Below, in pieces: positions 54,001 to 62,685 of a stretch of DNA of 64,000 nucleotides. The stretch's first letter is position 1. Every line of letters starts with the position of its first letter. Location: positions 18,353,971-18,417,970 of the forward strand of contig OX463785.1 of NCBI GenBank assembly GCA_949825025.1. Reading direction: 5' to 3'. The notes beneath the pieces were generated by a model. It was given only the letters and a program-made list of their open reading frames with translations, was not told where the DNA came from and did not search any database. Source of the stretch: Siphlonurus alternatus. Taxonomy: Eukaryota > Arthropoda > Insecta > Ephemeroptera > Siphlonuridae. The position numbers were made by a program, and so were the translations under genes.

Positions 54001-54741
54001 ATGAAAAAAATGTATTGCAGAAATACATAGAGACATAGAGGGTACCAAATTATGCTACTCTGAATTTTTTCAGATTTTTTTGAGACCCGGAACTATTTTT
54101 AAATAATTATTGAAAGTTTTGTGCTTTCAGTTGGCACCCCTGAATTCTTAATAAAAAGGATAGAGACTGGACGCCTATTGACGCCTCCAGGGGGCGAGGC
54201 CGCACTTTCAATAATTATTTAAAAATAGTTCTGGGGCTCAAAAAAATCTGAAAAAAATCAGAGTAGCATAATTTGGTACCCTCTATTCATTTCTGCAATA
54301 AAATTTTGTCATGTATGTTGTCCATTAATGACAAATTAATTATTAATTTATAATTTTTTATACTTTAATTATTACAGGTATATTTTACGAAGGAATATCC
54401 CCCTAGTTAATTTTGCTCAAATTTTGGCCTAACTAGACACTCTATCATGTTCTCAGGTGGCACGCCGCGGCTCCAAGTTCGGCGTCCCTGCTCCAATGTT
54501 GGTACAATTTGAACGTGAAATTGACCGAGAGATCGCCCGGGACCAGCGCCGTGAGAGGGCTGGTTCCACGTCAGATGGTTCGGGGGTGGGTGCTGGGGGT
54601 GCCGGGGGTCTGCAGGGGGCGGGTGACGGTGCGGGGGCCGAGGCAGAAGAGGAGGACGAGGAGGAGGAAGAGGACTACCCCCTGCAGTACGGACCAGTGC
54701 CGCAAATCATCACCAACGACCTCAAGAGCCTCGACGAGATG
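30568..54741 (+). CDS. pigs: GAS2-like protein (pigs/GAS2L family), 5' part with the CH domain
   Basis: GAS2-like proteins bind actin through an N-terminal calponin-homology (CH) domain and microtubules through a C-terminal GAR domain, coupling the two filament systems. The coding exons are 30568-30834, 51767-52060 and 54457-54741. All junctions are phase 0 and give 89 + 98 + 95 = 282 residues. Residues 1-35 are Pro/Gly-rich. [20 protein letters not shown], near residue 43, begins the CH domain, which continues through [20 protein letters not shown] and [20 protein letters not shown]. After it come a Gly-rich linker, an acidic run and NDLKSLDEM, the segment that precedes the GAR domain. Two ATGs stand at 30568 and 30571; the first is taken as the start. 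The GAR exon is not found up to 64000. A spectraplakin is unlikely because there is one CH domain with GAS2-type flanks. Confidence 0.93.
30835..35412. other. GAS2-like intron 2, first part
   Basis: AT-rich intron DNA without a visible exon. A TTTTCCCGCC (E2F-like) sequence and TGACGTCA lie two bases apart at 32886-32905, in the middle of a small GC-elevated patch. Near 31430 there is a short palindrome AGCTAGTACTAGCT. Confidence 0.45.
35413..35561. repeat. 149-base hairpin MITE (family with 52134-52268)
   Basis: GCGATTCATGAAG and TTTCTAACCACGTTTAGC on the left are mirrored by GCTAAACGTGGTTAGAAA and CTTCATGAATCGCGC on the right, with a loop of about 25 bases. A diverged relative lies at 52134-52268 in the same intron series, and partial ends occur at 52094 and 52357. 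Confidence 0.88.
35955..36156. repeat. Inverted-repeat element with a duplicated right end
   Basis: ATCGCACACAGCCTTTGT near the left end pairs with ACAAAGCTGTGTGCGA ending at 36077. A second right-end-like copy (TCTGTGTGAGACAGCCCT) ends at 36156 and pairs with AGGGGGATCGCACACAG. Blocks such as TCGTATGGTATCGTATG recur inverted inside. Imperfect and non-coding. Confidence 0.6.
36157..41736. other. GAS2-like intron 2, middle part
   Basis: AT-rich DNA with scattered GC-elevated islets at about 36195-36420, 37300-37390, 37900-38035, 39665-39930 and 40310-40580. None shows a supportable exon. A half-copy of the TGACGTCA-bearing repeat lies at 38021-38057. GTTGTCCATTA at 38110-38120 matches only the end of the 6017/53987 MITE family. 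Confidence 0.4.
41737..42193. repeat. 457-base palindromic element
   Basis: The ends AGGTAGAGATAAC / GTTATCTCTACCT are followed by long inverted arms (GCGGTCAGCTGTTC / GAACAGCTGACCGC; AACCTTAGCAAATTCACAAA / TTTGTGAATTTGCTAAGGTT). A perfect 36-base palindrome at 41948-41983, centred on TCTACGTAGA, lies inside but off-centre, and an A-rich run at about 42000-42037 interrupts the right arm. No coding capacity. Confidence 0.88.
42675..42805. repeat. 131-base hairpin element
   Basis: TATTAGGTCTGTTCGTAAAT on the left is mirrored by ATTTACGAACAGATCTAATA on the right, with inner arms that also pair (AGAATCAATTTTTATTGA / TCAATAATAATCGATTCT). It is short and well preserved, with no coding capacity. 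Confidence 0.85.
42806..44724. other. GAS2-like intron 2, AT-rich part
   Basis: A 34-base near-perfect palindrome centred on ATGCTAGCAT lies at 43208-43241. A 101-codon minus-strand frame (42718-43023) overlaps the hairpin element and has no recognisable motif. An (AT)n run is at 44697-44714. Confidence 0.4.
44725..45934 (-). mobile_element. 5'-truncated non-LTR retrotransposon, Jockey/CR1-like
   Basis: Minus-strand element with an A-rich, (AAAAT)-type 3' tail at 44726-44759, about 260 bases of 3' sequence, and an open RT fragment at 45023-45925. Upstream of the fragment the frame meets a stop (45932-45934) and the similarity ends, so the copy is 5'-truncated. No clear target-site duplication was found. 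Confidence 0.8.
45023..45925 (-). CDS. Reverse transcriptase fragment, 300 codons, of a non-LTR retrotransposon
   Basis: The frame carries the RT catalytic motif [12 protein letters not shown] (YADD at residues 17-20). It then follows the usual order of Jockey/CR1-type elements: [52 protein letters not shown], and [16 protein letters not shown]. The N-terminal fingers and palm and any endonuclease are missing, so it cannot move alone. The absence of internal stops over 300 codons points to a fairly recent insertion. It lies antisense inside an intron of the GAS2-like gene. The first codon listed is only where the intact frame begins, not a real start. Confidence 0.85.
   Translation of the reverse strand: MMIMCCDYIKNAKLVVYADDTTAIVTADSEIELIHKVKLTINEVHMWCTNNKLMLNTAKTEYIQFHSPRQIPTHSYLLHLSGEIIKRAESVKFLGLYINECLDWTTHVNILCKKLNSANFMLYSIRNYVSHETLLTIYYAHFYSHLAYGIINWGCRTELLTRCFVLQKRALRTILRLPKGQSCISHFKANNMLTVPCIYILNCASFKKNNPSFYVQNDCFHNYNTRHKLNVATEKHNSEFFKNCSLYRTVKFFEFLPNCLKEIESNKLFRTKLKKVLISKEFYSIKAFESNKLSERILLE
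46427..46522. promoter_or_regulatory. Cluster of transcription-factor-like sites
   Basis: Within 100 bases of a GC-elevated islet there are ATTGG (inverted CCAAT), TGACGTCA (46452-46459), GTCATGTGAC (46463-46472, an M-box/CLEAR-like E-box) and CACGTG (46517-46522). The combination looks like an enhancer or alternative promoter inside the large GAS2-like intron. It is inferred from motifs alone. Confidence 0.3.
48021..48086. repeat. (GA)33 microsatellite
   Basis: Sixty-six bases of uninterrupted GA dinucleotide. Open frames across it on either strand are artefacts of the repeat. Confidence 0.98.
51511..51679. repeat. hAT-type MITE with 8-base target duplication
   Basis: The ends CAGGCGCGGATCCAG / CTGGATCCACGCCTG form 15-base inverted repeats with one mismatch, starting CAG as in hAT elements. 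GCTCTCAA stands directly on both sides (51503-51510 and 51680-51687), a perfect 8-base target-site duplication, the hAT hallmark. The 169-base interior holds poly-A and poly-G runs and no coding capacity. It lies about 80 bases before the acceptor of GAS2-like exon 3. Confidence 0.93.
51767..52060 (+). CDS. pigs: GAS2-like exon 3: main part of the CH domain
   Basis: 98 codons in phase 0 from acceptor atgttccAG to donor GTGAGT. Contains [34 protein letters not shown] and [20 protein letters not shown], the diagnostic GAS2-family CH sequence, ending CLME. The opposite strand is also open over this exon, by composition only. Confidence 0.95.
52094..52268. repeat. Compound hairpin MITE next to GAS2-like exon 3
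   Basis: A left-end fragment (GGCGATTCACGAAGTTATCC, 52094-52113) is followed by a full diverged copy: AATTCACGAAGCAGTTAGCC and TTTCTAACCACGTTT on the left, AAACGTGGTTAGAAAC and TTTGTGAATCGCACC on the right. It is the same family as 35413-35561. A further partial end (ACGATTCATGAAAGCGTTAT) lies near 52357. It begins only 34 bases after the exon. Confidence 0.8.
52270..53986. other. GAS2-like intron 3, first part
   Basis: AT-rich. A half-copy of the 62601-62685 hairpin family lies at 53079-53115. No exon or other gene seen. Confidence 0.45.
53987..54326. repeat. 340-base hairpin MITE in GAS2-like intron 3
   Basis: Second copy of the 6017-6349 family: it starts AATGGACAAC, ends GTTGTCCATT, and is palindromic almost throughout, with the same central GACGCCTATTGACGCCTCC block. 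The close match between two copies 48 kb apart suggests recent spread. It ends 130 bases before the exon 4 acceptor. Confidence 0.9.
54457..54741 (+). CDS. pigs: GAS2-like exon 4: end of the CH domain, Gly-rich and acidic linker
   Basis: Acceptor tgttctcAG, 95 codons in phase 0, donor GTGAGT at 54742. Begins [20 protein letters not shown] (end of the CH region), then a Gly/Ala-rich linker, an acidic run of Glu and Asp, and ends [13 protein letters not shown], which precedes the GAR domain in GAS2 proteins. The linker DNA is strongly G-rich. Confidence 0.93.
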
Positions 54742-54985
54742 GTGAGTCCCATTTCATCTCCTAAAGGATCAAATATAGGGACCAAATTTTGCCATATGAT
54801 TTTATATTGATGCGTCCCATTACACGTGCTGCATCTCCTATACGTTTCCTACAGAATCAAATATAGGGACCAAATTTTATCATATGATTTTATCTTGGTG
54901 AGTCCCGTTGCACCTTTTTTGTCTTCTACAGGAGAAAATATAGGGACCAAATTTTACCATATGATTTCATCTGGGTGCGTCCCAT
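54742..54985. repeat. Tandem repeat starting at the exon 4 splice donor
   Basis: Three to four diverged units of 77-88 bases share AAATATAGGGACCAAATTTT (from 54771, 54859 and 54936) and CATATGATTTTAT. Each unit boundary carries a GGTGAGTCCC-like sequence; the first is the true donor, and one later copy (about 54896) keeps GGTGAGTCCC intact. Confidence 0.85.
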
Positions 54986-57900
54986 TTCGTACCGCTTCTT
55001 TTTTATTTCTTACATGCAACATTTTAATTACATACGACTCCCTTTATATTATAATTCATAACACTAACGATATTTAAAACTATAGTACCATATCTAGTAT
55101 TAGTAAAACCCTTTGAAGAGCATCAGAAAATAGAGATACCTTGATCAGATATATGTAATAAGACAATATGACCCATAATGCTCGTATAATAATTATAATG
55201 TTGGCATATCATTTTCAAACAAATATATTCCACGATGGTTCAAATAGTAAGTTTAATTTTTTTTCTTTTAATTAAAATTTATTTTTTTTTAAATGTGTCA
55301 AAAAAACTATAAAAATTAAATATCAAAATTAAAAATATACTTTTTGCTTTTTTACAATGATTATTACCATTGGTTCAATAGTGTATATTTAAAATATAAT
55401 ATTAATTAATTTATATAAATTATTTAAAACTACCTTTAACATATTATTTCATACTTTAAAATCGCTAATAATTAAATACGAAGAAATGGAACAAATGTGT
55501 AAGTCACATTTTCATTATTATGTATACATAATTACATAATATATGCAAATACGTAATAACTTCAATTGTATTTTTTCTTTAAATAATGTTTATTGCGAAA
55601 TTTACACTTATTAAAATCAATGATGTCATCAATTAATTAATTTTGATGATATTCATAAATCCATACTTTATTGAAATATGTTGTAATTCCAGTCTTTTAA
55701 TTATTTATTTTTTATTCCATATGTCCAATCTTATTAATTCGATGGAATTCTTCAAGAATTATTTATTTTTATACATCGTTGTAACTGCAAATAAACGTTT
55801 AATTATTTCGCAATGTTGAAGGAATATGTCACGGTCTGCAGTACTGTACATTTCCATATCAGTATAACATTAATGTCACATATGTGGAGTTATGAATGGT
55901 TTTAATTCAATATATAGTTTATTAGATCAGTTGCCAAGAGAAAGTTGGTTTAAAAAAAATAAGTGTTTGATTTCAATGTAAAAAAATATGCAATGATCAT
56001 GTTTCTTTTGGGTATCGTATTGTGTGAATATTTTTAGTTAGTTATAATAGTTACCACGGGGTAGTATTTATTATTCAAGTACAGCTTGATATGTAATATT
56101 ACTTATATAAATAGCAAAGTAGCCAACGTATTATATTAATATACAAAGGATTTTAGTGCATTTTTTTTAACGATTGAAACAGGATATATCTTAATATAAT
56201 TGCATAATCGTATCAGATGTTATCAATTTGCTTATTTGCGTGCTATGAAATTCAGAAATAATGTAATATTTTAGGAAATCTGGATAGAAATCGATACTGT
56301 ATGGATTACATATTGTAAATTATATCACACATAATCCATAGACATTCATTGTTATCAATATAAAAATGAAGAATCACAATAACATTATTTAATTTTGCTA
56401 CATTTTTTTTTAACAGTTGATTAAATGTTCTTAACTAGAATACACAAACAAAAAATATAATTAAATTTGAAGTAAAGGCAACTCGTAACCAATATTGTTA
56501 CCCGAATTGTTATAAATGATAGCCATTATAATTTAAAATATATTGAAGACGCATTTTTTAGAGTGAGAATAATAAAATTAATTGTAATAATAATTTTAAT
56601 TTCAATGACCTTCAATTTTGAACATTTTATTACACGCAGTTCACAACAAAATTATTGATAATTTACAGGTGAAGTTGTAATAAAATAAGTAATTAAAGTA
56701 ATAAAAATAATTAAGTGTATAGTAATTCCGAAGTACAAGTATTTATTATTATGCTATAAATTTCTATACTTTTATTATTTTATTGATTTTGATCAGTTAA
56801 TAAATTTAAAATCAAGTAAATTAAACTTGAGTTCACTCTTGTCTTGTTTTAACAGATTTTCTAACATCAAATCAAAAGTAATGTTAAATTAAATTTACAA
56901 TGTTTGAATCATAATCGGTCTTGGATGCTTTCGAGTTCATGCAATACATAATTAAATGTGCATTAATATAAATATATTTAGCTTAAAATTGTATATATAT
57001 ACGAAACGAGAGCCAGGTATAAATATTAACTAACTATATAATTTAAAGCAATGATAATATAGTATATTGCGCACCACCAAATAAAATAAGTAATGAAATT
57101 ATTTGAAATTAGACATCTTATAACATTTTATAACTTTTTTAACTTTAATTCATTTAAAAAAAAGCAGCTGCAATATAAATATCATATCAAAATAGCATTT
57201 TCTGTGTGCAGACAATTTCTAGTGTCCTTTAGTGTACGTGCCATTTGCTCTCAATGTCACCTGTCTGCATGAGCATCGATTTATTTAGATAAAATTTTCA
57301 CACCTAATGTCCCTCAGAGCATGAAGATGTTGTCACATCAATCACAGCATGACATGTTTGCGTATAATATACAGTCAAATTAATTTTACATCCCTTCCGG
57401 AAGTGTCAAGTTTGCAGCTCTTCTGTTTGTAATTCAGTCTTGAAACTTTACAGAGTGGTTTGAATTAAAAGTACTGACCTATGTGTGAAATTTTTTAACG
57501 ATGAAATAAAAATTAAGGAAGACCAGAAACCTTACACTTCCGGTGACAATCTTTCATTTTGTTGAACTATAGTCGAATGTCGCGATTGAGGCGTTTTTAT
57601 AATACCATAAGATGCCATTTAAACTTGTAATTAGTTACTAGTATTGGTTTTATTTGTAACAAAAAAAGGAATATGCAATCTTATAACGTCATTTTTTTTT
57701 TTGCAAGAAAATAACCAGTAAATTAATTTTAATATGTTATACTTTCATTTTTATTTAAATATCTTTGTTTTAATTCATCATTCTGGAATACAATACATAA
57801 ATACAACAATGCAGCTAGAAATGGCTTTGTGTTCAGCAGCTGGAATCTCATAATTAATTAATAATAAAATATTAGCTTAAAGGAAAATAAGTATATACCA

Positions 57901-58190
57901 TACAATTTCTGAGTATAAATATTATTAAATTAAACTTGCTATTTATATAGAATATTTATTCTGAATTTACACACAATCAACAATATAAACATTAAAAATT
58001 CAACAAAAATACAACAAATGAAATTGTCATTGTGTCAGTGGAATGCATGTCACCACTCAAGATGAATATATATGCCTAGCTAAGCCTTAAAGATAATATA
58101 CTGCAGCTTAAAGCCAAAGGAACGTATGGACATAACTTTCTACAAGCCAAGCGACACTGTAGCTCATATTTATACATACTGTAGTGAAAA
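54986..58190. other. GAS2-like intron 4, first part
   Basis: AT-rich intron DNA; no GAR-domain exon or other coding sequence seen on either strand. Confidence 0.45.
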
Positions 58191-59290
58191 AATATCTTAG
58201 TCGTGATAATATGAGCACCAAATATAGTACGGTTCTCCAAGAGTTTAATGACGTCATAAGCAGGGATATCTAAGTCAGGATAATATGGACACCAAATATA
58301 TAGTACGGTTCTTCAAGAAAGCAATGATTTCATGAGCAGGAGTATTGAATCAAGGATAATATGAGCACCAAATTATAGTAAGGTTCTCCAAATAAGCAGG
58401 AAACAATGATGACACGAGAAGGAAAGTATTTAATTCAAGATAATTTCAGTACCAAATATAATAAATTTCTCCAAGAGAGCAATGACGTCATGAAAGTAAT
58501 GATCCATGGAAAAAATATCTCTTATTATTCTTAATAATATTATAATATGATTTATAAGTATCAAATACATAGGGATAGGGGTTTCTCAAAACTACGTCTT
58601 GAACATAGAAAAAAATAACTTAGTTAAGTTGATATGAGCACCAAATATACTGAAGTTCACCAAGAAAACAATGACGTCACGAAAGTAATAATACAGGTAA
58701 AATATTTAACTTGTTATAATAAGCACCAAATATGAAGTAAAATTCTCGAAAATATATCTAGAACAGAGAAAAATAATTTAGTATAATATAAAGCGGATAT
58801 GAGCACCAAATATAGTAAATTTCATCAAGAAAGCAGTGACGTCACGAAAGTAATAATACAGGTAAAATATTTAACTTGTTATAATAAGCACCAAATATGA
58901 AGTAAAATTCTCGAAAATATATCTAGAACAGGGAAAAATAACTTAGTATAATATAAAGCGGATATGAGCACCAAATATAGTAAATTTCATCAAGAAAGCA
59001 GTGACGTCACGAAAGAAATGACACAAGTAAAATATTTAACTTTTTATAATAAGCACCATATATAATGAAATTCTCCAAGAAAGCAATGATGCCATGAGAA
59101 GGGAAAACATTGAATTCGAGGTAAAAGTAAATTCCACCAAGAAAACAGTGACGTCATGGAAGTAATGATGCAGGCCAACATTTTAATTTATAATATCATG
59201 AGTCCCAAATATAGCAAAGTTAACCAATTAACGTGTTTAGTCATAAAATTAATGATGTAGGAAAAATATTTTTATGAGCACGAAATTAAG
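58191..59290. repeat. Diverged tandem array with TGACGTCA sites
   Basis: About ten copies share a core of GAGCACCAAATATAGTA, TTCTCCAAGAAAGC and AATGACGTCATGAAAGTAAT. A higher-order 165-base unit is repeated at about 58633, 58798 and 58963. Exact TGACGTCA stands at 58249, 58483, 58672, 58837, 59002 and 59149. The array has no coding content and lies in GAS2-like intron 4. Confidence 0.85.
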
Positions 59291-62200
59291 TTCATGAAGT
59301 AAATTCTCTGATGTCAACGGAATGATTTGTGGATGACTTTTTTAGAATTTAATTGTAAAATTAATGATAATTGGATGTCATACGAGATTTTTAAGGACCT
59401 TTGACCTTGAAGGTCGAAGGTTCAACCTTAAATTGAGGTTACTTTTATAACGAGTTGGAAATTGTTTTTAAATCATTTCTACACGTAATTACCGCAATTC
59501 TACGGTATTTAGTAGTTGGAAAGGAGATTTTGAACTGAAAAATAGAAGTTGTATTAATATTGATTGATGGAATTATTAATTGTAAATATATGAAGGAAAA
59601 TGACCGATAATTTTATTTTTTGGTACTTTTTGCTCTTTTTTTTATAATTTTTATTCATAGAAGACAAGATTATGTACACTTTACATAAAATCTGAATATA
59701 AAATAATCATTTAATTCTTGAGATAAATTGATTTATCTTATATTTAGCCATGCAATGCATTTTGCATTCTAAAAGCCAAATTTTTTAAAATTGTATGAGA
59801 TTTAGCTGTACGAGCAAACTGTAAATTTTTTGTTACATTAATTTGAATTAATTAAAAAAATACAAATCAATGCAAATAAAGATCTCAGAAATGTCATATT
59901 GCTGCAAATTAACGATTTTTTTTAATTGATGATAAAAATGTACATAAAAAGTGCTTAAAGGATGGTAATTAATTAATTTAACTTTTAACTGTCATAATAC
60001 TTTTTTCATGAGAGCTTTAATTTTATACTTAATTTAAATTAATTACAAGATTTAAATTTCATTATGTTCCTTTCTACACCCTAACTGCTTTTTAAAGCTT
60101 ATAAAAAAATTCATTAAATTTCCATTCTAGTCCAGTGTGAAAAAATTGGTGCTTTTAAATTACCATTCCAACAATCTAACTTTTATTATTTACAATTAAA
60201 AATGTCACTGACTATAATACTTTACACACAATTTAGTTCAATTTATAACCTAAAAAAATAAACGAGTTCATTCATAAATTATTATAGCATATAATATAGC
60301 ACGCAAAAATGCTCCCATATTATTTTTAACATTCATGAAACTCCCTAACTTTATTTTCTGTTACAGAGTTCTTGCAAGAAGAATTTCAATATATTGATAT
60401 ATTAATTATTGTAAATAATAATTATTATGCGATAATTACGCAATACTTAGAATTTATATATGTTATTTGTTCAAATATTGAATGCACTTTTCAAATATTC
60501 ACTACATGTAGTTATGAAACTGCAAAAGAATAAATAAAAAACGATAACTCATTTTGCCTACGTGCTAATCAAACTTTGATTTAAATGTATAAATAGACAA
60601 TCGAATTGGAGTATCGAAAATGTTGGTAATATAATCATTATTAAAATTGTTCCAAATTTCAATGATAATTATTAATTAATGCAATATAGTTGAATTTTTA
60701 TCACTTACAAGCAGCACAATATACATACTTGTTCTTAATTTACTTTTTTCTTGAAAAAGTTAAATTCAATACAGATAGAAGACCATTACGTTAAATGGTA
60801 TGTCTTCGGACCTTGCAGGATGTAAAATCATAACAAATAATACAAAATTTCTTTTAAAAATATTATAACTTTATAGAAAATTGACAAATAGAAAGCCGTC
60901 AAAATATTTGATGTGTCAAGATGTAGGTTAGTGCAGGAATACAACAAAACCTGTGACGTCACAGTTACCACGACTGATTTGAACTGCATCTTGAGAAGTC
61001 ACGAGTAATAAAATAAACATGGTAAGGTGGTAGAGAAATCGTAGTCTCACCAATTACTTGAGTCGTATGTCATAGCATCGTGATATTTATCATTTCATAC
61101 GACAAGAAATGTTTAACCATTGAAACAAAACTAAAAATAATAAATCATCAATCTCTCTCATATTATGTATTATACTCTATTTTTAATTAATACATGCCTT
61201 GAAGCTAAACATTATCTTGTTTAATAATTATAAATTAATTGTAGACTAGTTTTATAATTTATTTGAATTAATTGTAATATTTTTATTTTTAGATTAATTA
61301 GTTTGTCAAATTATCTAAACTTTAAAGAACTTGTGCTCTCGATAAAAAAATATGTTACTTATATCTGCATTTATCTTAAATGGATTTTAACTTTTATGTA
61401 ATTTTTTCTTTATATTATTTTTATACTTGATACTTCATAATGAATAATAAAATTATTACTCGATTGAGTTTATTGGGAGTTTTATTGCAATAAAAATTAA
61501 CATAAAAAACAATTTATTAAAATTTTGATGTTAGAAAACTATAATGGTCAGCATCCATGATGACATCACCAATCCTTTGTCCTCCCATTTACTTACAAAA
61601 AAAGATTGGGCGCACGTAAGATCCTATACGGAGCAATTTTTCGATCGCTTATTGTTAACCCTCTAAATAAGTTATGTTTGCAAATTTAAAATTACGTATT
61701 GGCACTAACCTTTTACGTTTGCTGCTATAAAATTTTTATTATTTGCCTTGGGCCAGTTTAATTAAGAGCATCAAAAGAATTTCGCAGTAGTTGTGTTTTG
61801 ACTTCGTGCCGAAAAAACGTGCGCAGAAGGGTTGCGCGCCGATGCGCGGTGGTTGTAGCAGGAGTCAAAATCAGCAAACGAACATGGCGACTATATAATT
61901 TTTCTGATGGATACTTACCATTACAATTAAAAATATTTTATTTGGTACTATAATTAATTTTTTAACAAATGTTAACATAAAATCAATTTATTTTAAAACT
62001 GCAACTTTAAAACATTAAACATTAATAAATTACAAAACAAACAGTTTATAACATTACACCTGAACGGCTAATGAAGACGGTACAAATAAGGCTGGGACCG
62101 CAGCTAGTGTTCAACGTACAGCAACAGTAAGATGAAGTGACAGCTCTTGTTATATAATATATCTTTTGTGGTGGTATCGTTTAAGTGACACGTTCTACTA

Positions 62201-62600
62201 GCTGACAACTTACCGCTAGTGAGGTGGCTCACATTTCATTGTTATATCAAATATACTAACCATTATAACTACTTGCCTTTTGTGGTATGTATACTATTGA
62301 TTCATATATTGCAATATATTAGATTTCAATAGTATATAATACTACTGTGACTTTTTTTTTCCAAGTAAATTTAACTTTAAGACTAAACAATACTATTTTG
62401 CTGTAAAAATAATGCAAGAATGGTACAAAGAAAAACATGCATGTATGATTTTTTTTACTGCATATTTATATTTTGATCAGGATCTTCCATTAAATAAATA
62501 ATAGAGGTCCTTTTTGGATAGAATTGGACCTCAACTTTTTTATTTATTTACTTATTTATTAATTTTTTTTTTTTACTCTAATAGCTTTAAAATATCACCA
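59291..62600. other. GAS2-like intron 4, continued
   Basis: AT-rich. Contains TGACCTTGA (inverse of TCAAGGTCA) at 59402-59410, TGACGTCA at 60954-60961, and a GC-elevated islet at about 61600-61890. No exon supported. Confidence 0.4.
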
Positions 62601-62685
62601 TTAAAATCGTGCTGCAAAATGCTGTGACGTTTACTCCAAAGTTTACATAACTATGACGACACAGCATTTTGCAACACGATTCTAA
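62601..62685. repeat. 85-base hairpin repeat
   Basis: TTAAAATCGTGCTGCAAAAT with GCTGTGACG on the left is mirrored by ATGACGACACAGC and ATTTTGCAACACGATTCTAA on the right. Half-copies occur at 38021-38057 (with TGACGTCA intact) and 53079-53115. Confidence 0.8.

Noticed and set aside
54509..54745. Alternative frame in GAS2-like exon 4
   Set aside because: Arg-rich shadow; the phase 0 frame carries the conserved CH end and the pre-GAR segment.
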